Assembly (NCBI GenBank): GCA_963726785.1
Contig: CAVSDJ010000007.1
Span: 2,170,001 to 2,234,000, forward strand
DNA from: DATEKX01 sp963726785
GTDB lineage: Bacteria; Acidobacteriota; Blastocatellia; UBA7656
Reading direction: 5' to 3'
Length of the DNA: 64,000 bases
In this document: positions 53,770 to 62,094 of the stretch, piece after piece
How positions within the stretch are numbered: the stretch's first letter is position 1
Layout: each line of letters begins with the position of its first letter
Translations under genes and position numbers: made by a program
The notes under the pieces: generated by a model
What the model was told of the DNA's origin: nothing
Database searches by the model: none
What the model saw: only the letters and a program-made list of their open reading frames with translations

Positions 53770-54033
53770 ATGGGTGATCGCATTCAGAAGAAGGAACTCA
53801 TCAAACTTGTTGCAACTCGTATGAAATCAAACGAAGTAACGGCTGAACTGTGGATAGATACTATACTTGATACTTTGTATGACTCCTTCAAGGCCGGTCA
53901 GAGTGTGACGCTGCGTGGGTTTGGTGGATTCTACGTGAAGCCTAGTCGCCAGACAGGGGCATTCAAGTTCAATCCCGGGCAAAAGCTGCGAGCGCTATTT
54001 GGGTGGTCATCAACCTACAAGGGAAAGAAATAG
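53770..54033 (+). CDS. Cassette 53: HU/IHF-family protein, copy 2
   Basis: It differs from copy 1 only at RQTGAF versus RQTWTF in the arm region. Its neighbours on both sides differ from those of copy 1, so the copy moved as a cassette. Confidence 0.82.
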   Translation: MGDRIQKKELIKLVATRMKSNEVTAELWIDTILDTLYDSFKAGQSVTLRGFGGFYVKPSRQTGAFKFNPGQKLRALFGWSSTYKGKK

Positions 54034-54081
54034 GATGATAGGAAGCTTAACTTCTCAGCTACTGAGGCCGGAGGATCATAG

Positions 54082-54138
54082 ATGAATTTGAAGGAAATTG
54101 AATCGAAGCAGCATTGCTGTGACATCAACGGCGTCTAA
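54082..54138 (+). CDS. Cassette 53: possible 18-aa ORF ending in attC
   Basis: Same frame as in cassette 33, with the GGAGG site and the stop inside R''. Confidence 0.3.
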   Translation: MNLKEIESKQHCCDINGV

Positions 54139-54234
54139 CTTCAGCATGCAGTGGAGCGCGGTAAGCACACTTCAAATGGTTTGCACTGGCTATTGTGTCT
54201 ACAGCAACGCGCCCACTGATGCTGGGCGTTAGAC
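54133..54234 (+). other. attC53 (type II)
   Basis: R'' GTCTAAC and R' GTTAGAC; 102 bp, body as attC33. Confidence 0.88.
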
Positions 54235-54625
54235 CATTTCGCCAGTGCTGTAGGAGATGAGCGCTCGGATTGCCACTGATTGCTTTCACTCATAGGCTTC
54301 TTCTCTATTTCAGCCCTCATCTGGCGCTTGTCGCTTGTTCTTCTTGCTGCCAATAGCTGCCGCTTTCTTGCTCGCGCTTCCCTTCCTGAAATGTGGTCTG
54401 GCTGCCGGATGGAGCTTTCTGCAAACAGGCTGCCTTGATTCAACAAGCGACAGCACAAGGCTATGCTTGTGAGGGTTTCCAACAGCAAGGCGACCGGTCA
54501 TGGCAAGGCTTAGACCCACGACAAGCAAGTAAGGCAGGCGAAATGGGCGACAGGCGGAGGCAGAGGGCTAGAGTCTCGACGTTGCCCGAAGCGAAGAAGA
54601 GGAGTAGCGTTGTGAATTGAGTGTA
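54235..54625 (+). ncRNA. Cassette 54: family C, divergent subtype
   Basis: 391 bp, a copy of cassette 39 with the same 11-bp helix. Confidence 0.55.
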
Positions 54626-54717
54626 GTCTAACAACCGTATGCAACGGAGCGCGCGAAGGGAGGTTCTTATCGTTGCTTGAATGCCCACCGCGCGCCCGCT
54701 GATACGGAGCGTTAGGC
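54626..54717 (+). other. attC54 (type III)
   Basis: R'' GTCTAAC and R' GTTAGGC; 92 bp, body as attC39. Confidence 0.87.
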
Positions 54718-54782
54718 ATCCTTGTTGTGTGCTGGTCTTGTAACTCATGAGATTATGAATTAACAAAAGTGGAGGTTGGATA

Positions 54783-55322
54783 ATGTTCAGGGTAAACGTG
54801 TTTATAAGCTATTCTAGAGAAGATATTATGATGGCAGATGGCCTCGTAAGGGCATTGAAGGAAGTAGGAATTAACGTCTTCTCGTTTCTCCATACACCAC
54901 CTTTCCCTGGATCAGATTTTCCACATGAAGTTGCGAGACATATCGCCCAAGCTCATTTTGTGGCGTTGCTCTGGTCAGGACACTCCGCGCAGTCTGATTG
55001 GGTCCATAAAGAAATTGCTTTCTCTCAGCAGCAGAATAAACGTATCATCCCTATATGGCTTGACCCTTCTACACCGCTGCCGCCCAGCCTATCCAACACG
55101 CAAGCTGTACTTGCATATAAAGACCAAGCAGCGTGGGTACTACAGGTAAGGAATGCGATACTCGGTATACTCCAATATCTGCAACGTATGCGCCAGCAAA
55201 GGCAGCAAATAGAGCAGCTTCAGAATCAAAAGAAGAGGAATGAAGAGCTGAAGAACTTGGCTGGAGGAGTTATTACATTGGGACTTTTGGGAGCATTAAT
55301 ATCAGCTCTGGATGACTCATAA
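54783..55322 (+). CDS. Cassette 55: TIR-domain protein, copy 2
   Basis: The protein is identical to the 49422 copy, and the leader and attC also match. It follows a family C cassette here, whereas copy 1 follows the NUDIX cassette. Confidence 0.88.
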   Translation: MFRVNVFISYSREDIMMADGLVRALKEVGINVFSFLHTPPFPGSDFPHEVARHIAQAHFVALLWSGHSAQSDWVHKEIAFSQQQNKRIIPIWLDPSTPLPPSLSNTQAVLAYKDQAAWVLQVRNAILGILQYLQRMRQQRQQIEQLQNQKKRNEELKNLAGGVITLGLLGALISALDDS

Positions 55323-55392
55323 GTTTCATAACAGATTCTTAGAGCTAAGGAGTGTGACGGGATAACTGCATTATGCAACAACGCCGGAGGAT

Positions 55393-55485
55393 GCCTAACA
55401 ATCGCATGCAGCGGAGGCCGCGAAGCGTAGTTCACATGGTTTCCCGAAATGCCGTTCGCGGCCCCGCTGATGCGAGGCGTTAGAT
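55393..55485 (+). other. attC55 (type I)
   Basis: R'' GCCTAAC and R' GTTAGAT; 93 bp. Confidence 0.88.
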
Positions 55486-55529
55486 GGCTTGCCTGTAACG
55501 ATGAGGAGTTAAGATAAGGAGAGAAAGCC

Positions 55530-56090
55530 ATGAATATATCCAAGAGCAAAACCGTTGCGTTTCTATTTATGTTGGCGGTCTGCGCCCACCTCTGCTTTGC
55601 GCAGGATAGTTCCAAAAATGCAGATGGATTTTCTCCCCCTCCTGAACTTAAAAGGTTCGAGCCGTTTTTGGGAAGGTATAGCACAGCATTAGACTGGCCG
55701 AGCGGGAACTTTAAGTGGGAAGGCAGCTTTGAACTCGCCTATGCCATTAAGGGTTGGTACATTGAGTCGAATCTGATTAAAGAGAGTGCAGGCCACCACC
55801 TCCACTGGCGTTTGCTGATAGCTTGGGACACCAACGAAAAGAAATACCGCGTTTGGCGGTTTGAGACCGCTACGCCTCTCCCGGCGCTGGAAGGCATCAT
55901 TAGGTTCGAAAGCGACAACGAGTGGTATGCGGAGTGGCAGAATTTCTTGCTGCCTGGTGGCAAGAGGGTCACGTATTTCAGTCGGTTCAGGCTAAAGAGT
56001 AAAGACGAGCTAGAGATCGAATCTCAAGCCCTGGACGCCGCTGGTAGGAGGATACATCTCGGCGTCCTTACGTATAAGCGCAAGAAATAA
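55530..56090 (+). CDS. Cassette 56: secreted DUF1579-like protein
   Basis: A signal peptide (AFLFMLAVCAHLCFAQ) is followed by a lipocalin-like beta domain: LKRFEPFLGRYSTALDWP, KWEGSFELAYAIKGWYIESN and WDTNEKKYRVWRF. These resemble DUF1579 proteins of unknown function. AAGGAGAGAAAGCC precedes ATG. Confidence 0.7.
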   Translation: MNISKSKTVAFLFMLAVCAHLCFAQDSSKNADGFSPPPELKRFEPFLGRYSTALDWPSGNFKWEGSFELAYAIKGWYIESNLIKESAGHHLHWRLLIAWDTNEKKYRVWRFETATPLPALEGIIRFESDNEWYAEWQNFLLPGGKRVTYFSRFRLKSKDELEIESQALDAAGRRIHLGVLTYKRKK

Positions 56091-56116
56091 GTCAGGCAGA
56101 GATAATCTACACCGCC

Positions 56117-56208
56117 ATCTAACATTTGCATGCAGCGGAGGCCGCGAATCGAGTCTCTTATCGTTGCTTGAGTGCTGTGCGCGGCCCCGCTGATGCTGGT
56201 CGTTAGAC
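56117..56208 (+). other. attC56 (type I)
   Basis: R'' ATCTAAC and R' GTTAGAC; 92 bp. Confidence 0.87.
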
Positions 56209-56365
56209 GCTGGCGATTAGAACCTGCTGCAATGCTCTGTTGGCAGATTGCGCTCTATTAATCCAACATGCCGTACCTGAGCAGGACTGTATGTGATGAA
56301 GAGTGTGAAATAGCGCCTGCTTCAGCTATTATTTTCAAACGGGCGCTATTTATAGGAGAAAGAGA
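56209..56365 (+). promoter_or_regulatory. Cassette 57: structured leader, copy 4
   Basis: Same stems as in cassette 22. Confidence 0.55.
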
Positions 56366-56536
56366 ATGCCTCAACTCGGACACCTTACAATAGGAACAAT
56401 AATATTCCTGATCGGCGCTGTGATATACATCGTAAATCTGGTGCTTAGCTTGGCGCGAAAAGGTACGCAGCTTCCATTCGATGGAGTAGGACTGATGGTG
56501 CTCGGATTGGGTCTTGTGCTTTTGTTCAAGCTTTGA
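56366..56536 (+). CDS. Cassette 57: 56-aa two-TM membrane protein, copy 4
   Basis: Identical in protein sequence to copy 1. Unlike the other three copies it follows a protein cassette rather than a family A cassette. Confidence 0.75.
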   Translation: MPQLGHLTIGTIIFLIGAVIYIVNLVLSLARKGTQLPFDGVGLMVLGLGLVLLFKL

Positions 56537-56581
56537 CGACGGCCATGACGGAGTAATAATACATCAGCATGGATGAACCGC

Positions 56582-56684
56582 GTCTAACTACAGCATGCAG
56601 CGGAGCGCGGTATGCACATTTCACATGGTTTGGGTTGGCAGAGTAAGTCTACAGCCCCGCGCCCGCTGATACTGGGCGTTAGAC
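56582..56684 (+). other. attC57 (type II)
   Basis: R'' GTCTAAC and R' GTTAGAC; 103 bp. Confidence 0.88.
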
Positions 56685-56708
56685 GGCAGCGATCACAAAT
56701 TTGAGTTT

Positions 56709-57137
56709 ATGCGATCAGGCCAACCCCCAATACCAGTTTTCGGTTCACTGAACCCGGCTATTGAATATAGCCCTCGCCGAGCGGCTTATGCAGTCATAAT
56801 AGACCCGAAAGGAAAGATCGCCACAGTAAAGGGGGATTCCGGCTACTTCCTTCCGGGTGGAGGTTCGATGGCCGGTGAAACACCAGAGCAGACGCTCCGG
56901 CGTGAGGTCAGAGAAGAGTTAGGCAGGGAGGTAGAAATAGTTGGCCAGATCGGAGAAGCAATTCAATACTTCTATGCGGATGGACGACATTATCGAATGG
57001 AGGCGACCTTTTTCGCGGCAGAATTCAGTAATGATGCAAGTAGTGCAGGCGAGCATGAGCTTTGTTGGCAAGATAGGGAGGATATGGAAAGAGCATTCTA
57101 TCATGGGAGCCATGCTTGGGCAGGGGGTCAGATTTGA
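56709..57137 (+). CDS. Cassette 58: NUDIX hydrolase, copy 2
   Basis: The protein equals copy 1 at 48804, with a silent GGAAGA to GGGAGGA-type change near 57079. It is followed by a family A cassette, not by the TIR gene as in copy 1. Confidence 0.9.
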   Translation: MRSGQPPIPVFGSLNPAIEYSPRRAAYAVIIDPKGKIATVKGDSGYFLPGGGSMAGETPEQTLRREVREELGREVEIVGQIGEAIQYFYADGRHYRMEATFFAAEFSNDASSAGEHELCWQDREDMERAFYHGSHAWAGGQI

Positions 57138-57158
57138 TGTAATGCTAAGCAAGCAGCC

Positions 57159-57261
57159 GTCTAACTTCATCATGCAGCGGAGCGCGGTAAGCAAACTTCA
57201 AATGGGTTGCGCTGGCTAGATTGGTCAACAGCCCCGCGCCCGCTGATACTGGGCGTTATAC
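57159..57261 (+). other. attC58 (type II)
   Basis: R'' GTCTAAC and R' GTTATAC; 103 bp, body as attC44. Confidence 0.88.
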
Positions 57262-57419
57262 GCTCGCGTACGAAATACAGTGAGTGATCGGACGCCTCTG
57301 CGCTTGCCAGTCTGCAGAGACTTTCAGTGAGGAGCCGCGCTTTAGTTGACTGGCACGGCTTTCGATTCTATTTTGGAGGCGCGGCCAGAGGGCGCGGCGG
57401 CGTGTCGAAATGACGCGAG
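57262..57419 (+). ncRNA. Cassette 59: ORF-less family A
   Basis: 158 bp. P1 CTCGCGT/ACGCGAG is perfect. The region after P1 (ATACAGTGAGTGATCGG) resembles family B, another sign that A and B share ancestry. P3 closes with U-G. Confidence 0.57.
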
Positions 57420-57509
57420 GTCTAACTACGGCATGCAGCGGAGCGCGCGAACGAGGCTTCTTATGCTTGTCAGTGATTGCCGCGCGCCCCCTGATACTGG
57501 GCGTTAGGC
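57420..57509 (+). other. attC59 (type III)
   Basis: R'' GTCTAAC and R' GTTAGGC; 90 bp, right arm GCGCCCCCTG with one change. Confidence 0.86.
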
Positions 57510-57604
57510 GGCTGAGCTTTCTAGGCGACCATACTTACTATGATTGACTACAGCATTGGAATTGCAATATAACGATTCATCACCAGATGAAGGGAGCGTT
57601 GTCT

Positions 57605-57983
57605 ATGTCAATTTGCAAAGACAAATATCGAGGTACAATAAAATATGCTCTCGTATATCGCGAACTTATCACGGCTGCTACTTATCGCGGGACTATAACA
57701 TATCAGGAGATCGCTGCAATAATGGAATTGCCTTTGACTGGTAGCCATATGGCGCGCGAGGTCGGACAAATTCTTGGAGAAATTTCTGAAGACGAAGTGA
57801 ACAATGACAGACCGATGCTCAGTGCAGTTGCAGTGAGTAAAGATGGCAGGTCGAGCGAAGGCTTCTTTGATTTGGCAGAATCGCTGGGGCGTCTCACAGA
57901 GGGATGAGGCTACAGATAAGCAGTTCTGGGAAAATGAGCGGAAGGCTTTATACAAAATATGGCAAAGGCATCTCTCACCATAA
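57605..57983 (+). pseudogene. Cassette 60: conserved hypothetical protein, one frameshift
   Basis: The protein YALVYRELITAATYRGTITY, QEIAAIMELPLTG, REVGQILGEISEDEVNNDRP, MLSAVAVSKDGRSSEGFF is a family of about 125 aa that I recognise only as conserved. The frame ends early at GRLTEG; a shift near 57890 continues QRDEATDKQFWENERKALYK and IWQRHLSP to a stop at 57983, matching the expected FW-E-x3-Y ending. ATG 57605 has GGGAG 8 nt upstream. Confidence 0.68.
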
Positions 57984-57999
57984 TGCTCTCACCAAAGCC

Positions 58000-58092
58000 G
58001 CCTAACAAAGGGTTCGACCGGAGCCGCCGAAGCGAGTTTCTTATGGTTACTTTGAGTGTTGCTCGGCGGCCCGGTCAACCCAAGCGTTAGAC
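58000..58092 (+). other. attC60 (type IV)
   Basis: R'' GCCTAAC and R' GTTAGAC; 93 bp, same arm family as attC46. Confidence 0.87.
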
Positions 58093-58122
58093 TGCCGGAA
58101 GTCCATCGTTGTATAAGTTGAT

Positions 58123-58884
58123 ATGAATCGTGAAACAGCACTTTACATCCGAGATCAGCTAAGACAAGCTAGAGCCATTGCGTTAAGAGACTCAGAGGCT
58201 TTTGAAGAGTTTATCTTTGTATTAGAGCGTATGGGCAAAATCCTAACGCGCACGGATGCAGGTCTTTGGAAATTCCAAGAAGAAATCGCCAAAGAGGCTG
58301 CCATGTCACCGCTTGCCGTTGATGTTCCAAAATCATTTCCGCACCTTCATACACGTTTTGACATTCTATATAACCTAGTGCGCACTGCTCGTAATGACGC
58401 TCTTCACGAAGGGGCCTTTGCTCGACATCTTACAACTCACGCAGTGGAGCTTTCCATTGTACTGGAGGATGCGCTCATGAACGACTGTGATTTAGCTTCT
58501 CATTTTATGGTAAGAAACCCGGTATGTGCGTATCCATGGCAGCCACTAAGTTTTATTAGGCAAACTATGCTAGTGAATTCATATTCCTACTTGCCAGTTC
58601 CTACGCAAGAGAATGGATACATATTATGGAAACTCATTTCTGACCTTTTGCTTGCTCAATACTTGAGAAGCGCCGCATCTCAAAAAGAATTTAGAAAGCG
58701 CATTGTGCAGACCCTCGAAGAGGTTGTTACGTCAAAAGGAATAATGCTGCTTCAACCAGTCATCTGCAAACCAGAGGATAAAATAGCAACTGTGCTGGCG
58801 AAATCAGATGGGACACCGATTCTCGTAGAATCCACAGACCCAGATCAGTTACTTGGTATATTGACTCCATTTGATTTACTCTAA
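58123..58884 (+). CDS. Cassette 61: HEPN-like plus CBS-like protein
   Basis: The N-terminal 120 residues are helical and include LYNLVRTARNDALHEGAFAR, where R-NDAL-H fits the R-x4-6-H motif of HEPN ribonucleases. The C-terminal half resembles a CBS pair (HFMVRNPVCAYPWQPLSFIR, then LLGILTPFDLL at the end), a nucleotide-sensing module. A ligand-controlled RNase is inferred. No partner gene is in the cassette. The protein has 253 aa. Confidence 0.65.
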   Translation: MNRETALYIRDQLRQARAIALRDSEAFEEFIFVLERMGKILTRTDAGLWKFQEEIAKEAAMSPLAVDVPKSFPHLHTRFDILYNLVRTARNDALHEGAFARHLTTHAVELSIVLEDALMNDCDLASHFMVRNPVCAYPWQPLSFIRQTMLVNSYSYLPVPTQENGYILWKLISDLLLAQYLRSAASQKEFRKRIVQTLEEVVTSKGIMLLQPVICKPEDKIATVLAKSDGTPILVESTDPDQLLGILTPFDLL

Positions 58885-58910
58885 GATCAGAATGGCTATG
58901 AAAGCAGGCA

Positions 58911-59002
58911 GTCTAACTTCAGCATCCAGCGGAGGCCGCGAAGCGAGCCTCTCATCGTTGCCTAAATGTTCCGCGCGGCCCCGCTGATGCTGGGCGTTAG
59001 GC
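58911..59002 (+). other. attC61 (type I)
   Basis: R'' GTCTAAC and R' GTTAGGC; 92 bp; GCATCCAGC replaces GCATGCAGC. Confidence 0.86.
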
Positions 59003-59067
59003 GCTTGATTTCACCTTAATATAGTGTATTTTATGAATCAGTAAAAGGCGACGAATTAGAGGGCAAA

Positions 59068-60384
59068 ATGACAAAAAGATTGATGCTGCTCGTCACGCTC
59101 TTGCTTTTCATACCGAGTGTAGCAAATGCGGAGAAACAATTTTCTATCACTTCTGATCCACCCAGCGCGCGCGTTGAGATAAACAGTAAATATATTAGTG
59201 ATACTCCGTTAGTACATAAAGTGAAAGATTATCTCTTTAATGGTCCGAAATATGTTTGGTCGGATTGGCTTGGTGTCCCACTTCAACTGACAATATCGAA
59301 AGAAGGCTATGTGCCCAAAACTATAGTAATTACTCGTGGTCCTTTTATATGGGTGAATGGGAACTATACTGTCAGAAGAGATTATTATGTCATCACATCT
59401 ACATCATTCCACATAAAGCTTGACCGTATTGGAGAATTTCTGGGCACGAATCCGCTTGCTGCTAATACTCCTAACCCATCATCAGCGATTCTAGCGCCAG
59501 GCATTGAAAGCAAAGCTAAACTGTCTACAGAGCAAGTTGTTCAAACAGCATTGCCTGCCGTTGTAACCGTCAAAGCTGGAATGGGTTCAGGTAGCGGTTT
59601 CTTTATAACAGACAGCGGAGTCGTGGTGACAAATAAGCATGTTGTTGAAGGGAGCCAGATGGTTTCAGTTATTACAGCAAAAGGAGAATCTTTTTCGAGT
59701 GAGTCAGTTTTTGTTCATCCCACAAAAGATTTGGCATTGATAAAATTAAAAGGGGCATCCTTTCCCTATTTGAAAATAGCGAATCCAATTACTGTTAATG
59801 TAGGAGCAGATGTTTTTGCTATGGGATCTCCAGCCTTACCCGGCTACACGAATTTACTTCCCAACACAGTAACAAAGGGAATTATTAGCGCTTTTCGGAA
59901 TAGTAGTGAATTCGGTATATTAGTTCAGACAGATGCTTCAATTAATCATGGTAACAGTGGCGGGCCATTACTGAATTCTAATGCTGAAGTAGTCGCTGTT
60001 AATTCATTAGCTTTTAGAGAAGGTGGGGCTACCGGAATAAACTTCGCTATATTTTCGAGTGAAGTCTTGCAAATGCTAAAAGAGCACTTCAATTACACCC
60101 CCCAGTATTTCAATGAGCAACAAGCTAAAGAAAGCAAAAATCCTGCAGAGCAAGAAGGTAAAGCCATAGTAAACATAAACTCTGAACCAGAGGGTGCAGA
60201 AATATATGTCGATAGTGTCTTTAATAGCAGCACACCATCAAAACTATTGCTGCCTCTTGGAGAACATACGATAAAAATCTCTCGTCCAGGTTATAAGGTC
60301 TGGGAGCGCCGAGTCACTGTTGAAAACGGAAGTTCCAAGAGCTTCAACGCTATTCTTGAGAAGGACACAAAGAATATACAATAG
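59068..60384 (+). CDS. Cassette 62: secreted trypsin-like serine protease with PEGA domains
   Basis: A signal peptide (LMLLVTLLLFIPSVANA) leads to a PEGA-like domain (FSITSDPPSARVEINSKYIS), then a HtrA-type protease: GSGFFITDSGVVVTNKHVV (His), THP-free HPTKDLALIKL (Asp) and ASINHGNSGGPLLNS (Ser). A second PEGA domain (INSEPEGAEIYVDSVFNSST) ends the protein. No PDZ domain is present. It acts outside the cytoplasm, probably in protein quality control or cleavage of surface proteins. At 438 aa it is among the largest cassette genes. Confidence 0.9.
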   Translation: MTKRLMLLVTLLLFIPSVANAEKQFSITSDPPSARVEINSKYISDTPLVHKVKDYLFNGPKYVWSDWLGVPLQLTISKEGYVPKTIVITRGPFIWVNGNYTVRRDYYVITSTSFHIKLDRIGEFLGTNPLAANTPNPSSAILAPGIESKAKLSTEQVVQTALPAVVTVKAGMGSGSGFFITDSGVVVTNKHVVEGSQMVSVITAKGESFSSESVFVHPTKDLALIKLKGASFPYLKIANPITVNVGADVFAMGSPALPGYTNLLPNTVTKGIISAFRNSSEFGILVQTDASINHGNSGGPLLNSNAEVVAVNSLAFREGGATGINFAIFSSEVLQMLKEHFNYTPQYFNEQQAKESKNPAEQEGKAIVNINSEPEGAEIYVDSVFNSSTPSKLLLPLGEHTIKISRPGYKVWERRVTVENGSSKSFNAILEKDTKNIQ

Positions 60385-60441
60385 CAATACGAAGTATTAT
60401 ATCAGGCAACTGCTATAAGGAAGACGCTTCCCATACGCCGC

Positions 60442-60533
60442 GCCTAACAAACGCATGCAGCGGAGGCCGCGAAGCGAATTTCTCATCGTTGCTTGAGTAT
60501 TCGATGCGGCCCCGCTGATGCGAGGCGTTAGAC
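60442..60533 (+). other. attC62 (type I)
   Basis: R'' GCCTAAC and R' GTTAGAC; 92 bp. Confidence 0.88.
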
Positions 60534-60738
60534 AGTTGTGTGCGAAATACTGTGAGTGATCGAACGCCGCCGCGCCGGAGGCAAGCGAAATTGATTTCAG
60601 TCATGGCCGCACCGCAGAAGTGAGAAGCCAAGTAAGCAAACAGCGACGTGAGGCAGCATCGTCCAAACTGATACTATAGGATTGATTTGGCGGCAAGCGG
60701 CGCGGCGGCAGTCGCGGCGGCGTATCAAAGGACGCGAT
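60534..60738 (+). ncRNA. Cassette 63: ORF-less family B, divergent
   Basis: 205 bp. P1 is TTGTGT with ACGCGA, held by two G-U pairs. P3 GCCGCACCGC faces GCGGCGCGGC with one mismatch. Confidence 0.55.
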
Positions 60739-60840
60739 GTCTAACTATTGCATGCAGCGGAGCGCGATAAGCACACTTCACATGGCTTTGTGTCTTGAAT
60801 GTTTCTACAATCCCGCGCCCGCTGATGCTGGGCGTTATAC
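60739..60840 (+). other. attC63 (type II)
   Basis: R'' GTCTAAC and R' GTTATAC; 102 bp. Confidence 0.87.
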
Positions 60841-60998
60841 GCTCGCGTACGAAATGAATTGAATGCTTGGATGCCTCCGCGCTTGGAGGTCTGCAATCAC
60901 TTTCAGTGAGGAGCCGCGCTATGATTGACTGGCCGTTTAAACAAATCTATGTTGAGAGCGCGGCCAGAAGCGCGGAGGCGTGCAAGCAAGGACGCGCC
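60841..60998 (+). ncRNA. Cassette 64: ORF-less family A
   Basis: 158 bp. P2 ATGCCTCCGCGC with GCGCGGAGGCGT keeps 12 pairs through a U-G. Hairpin CACTTTCAGTG; P3 closes with U-A. Confidence 0.58.
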
Positions 60999-61101
60999 GT
61001 CTAACTACAGTATGCAGCGGAGCGCGGTAAGCTGGTTTTACATGGTTTGCGCAGGCTGAGTTAGTCCGAATCAACGCGCCCGCTGATACTGGGCGTTAGA
61101 C
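60999..61101 (+). other. attC64 (type II)
   Basis: R'' GTCTAAC and R' GTTAGAC; 103 bp. Confidence 0.88.
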
Positions 61102-61136
61102 TGCTCAATTGTGACTAGCTGTGCTAATATCTGGTT

Positions 61137-61361
61137 ATGAATTACAAAGATAGAATTACGATTGAACCTGGCAAGCGTGGGGGCAAACCTTGTATTAGAG
61201 GCATGCGAATCACCGTCTACGATGTGCTGTCTTATTTGGCTGCTGGCATGACTGAGCGAGAGATTCTTGATGACTTCCCCTATCTGACCAAAGAAGACAT
61301 ACTTGCTTGCCTCAGCTATGCTGCTGATCGGGAACATCAACAGATGGTGGTCCCGGTGTGA
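61137..61361 (+). CDS. Cassette 65: DUF433 antitoxin-like protein
   Basis: This 74-aa helix-turn-helix protein (RITIEPGKRGGKPCIRGMRI, TVYDVLSYLAAGMTEREIL) is DUF433, the DNA-binding antitoxin of VapBC45-type pairs. Its stop overlaps the toxin start (GTGTGA). Confidence 0.88.
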   Translation: MNYKDRITIEPGKRGGKPCIRGMRITVYDVLSYLAAGMTEREILDDFPYLTKEDILACLSYAADREHQQMVVPV

Positions 61362-61690
61362 AGCTACTATTCGATCAGAATCTCTCTCCGCGGCTTGTGA
61401 ATCGCCTTGCCGATCTTTACTCGGATTCAAGCCACGTTTATTTGCTCGGCCTCGACACGGCTCCCGATCCAGACATTTGGCATTATGCTCGCGACAATGA
61501 ATTCATAATCGTGACTAGAGACGCCGACTTCAGCGATCTAAATGTTATGTTGGGTTTTCCTCCTAAAGTGATATGGATACGGCGAGGCAATTGCACGACA
61601 AGGGAAATCGAATTAATACTTCGCTCGAACTACGCGACAGTTGAATCTCTAGTGGAAGATGAGAGTGTTGGGATTTTGACTTTGTTCTAG
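61358..61690 (+). CDS. Cassette 65: DUF5615 PIN-like toxin
   Basis: The 110-aa protein MKLLFDQNLSPRLVNRLADL with DPDIWHYARDNEFIIVTRDADF is the DUF5615 PIN-like nuclease, with acidic residues D6, D40-type and the TRDADF aspartates. It starts at GTG 61358, coupled to DUF433 by 4 nt. Confidence 0.9.
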   Translation: MKLLFDQNLSPRLVNRLADLYSDSSHVYLLGLDTAPDPDIWHYARDNEFIIVTRDADFSDLNVMLGFPPKVIWIRRGNCTTREIELILRSNYATVESLVEDESVGILTLF

Positions 61691-61717
61691 AATCAAGTTG
61701 CCGTTGAGAAAAGAGCA

Positions 61718-61807
61718 GTCTAACAAAGGCATGCAGCGGAGGCCGCGAACAACGCCTCGTATGAATGCCAATTCTGCGCGCGGCCCCGCTGATGCCAGGT
61801 GTTATAC
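61718..61807 (+). other. attC65 (type I)
   Basis: R'' GTCTAAC and R' GTTATAC; 90 bp. Confidence 0.87.
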
Positions 61808-61966
61808 GCTCGCGTACGAAATAACTTGAATACACGGACGCCTCCGCGCAGGCAGGTCTGCAATCACTTTGAGTGTGGTGCCGCGCCTGAGTTGACTGGC
61901 GCGAGTTTCAATTCTATGTTGAGGGCGCGGCAGAGGGGCGCGGAGGCGTGGTTGCAAAGACGCGAG
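61808..61966 (+). ncRNA. Cassette 66: ORF-less family A
   Basis: 159 bp, third identical copy of cassette 28. Confidence 0.58.
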
Positions 61967-62069
61967 GTCTAACTACAGCATGCAGCGGAGCGCGGTAAGC
62001 TGGTTTCACATGGCTTGCGCTGGCTGAGTAAATCTACAGCCCCGCGCCCGCTGATACTGGGCGTTAGAT
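61967..62069 (+). other. attC66 (type II)
   Basis: R'' GTCTAAC and R' GTTAGAT; 103 bp. Confidence 0.88.
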
Positions 62070-62094
62070 TTCTTGATTGTAACTTGGAGGTATT

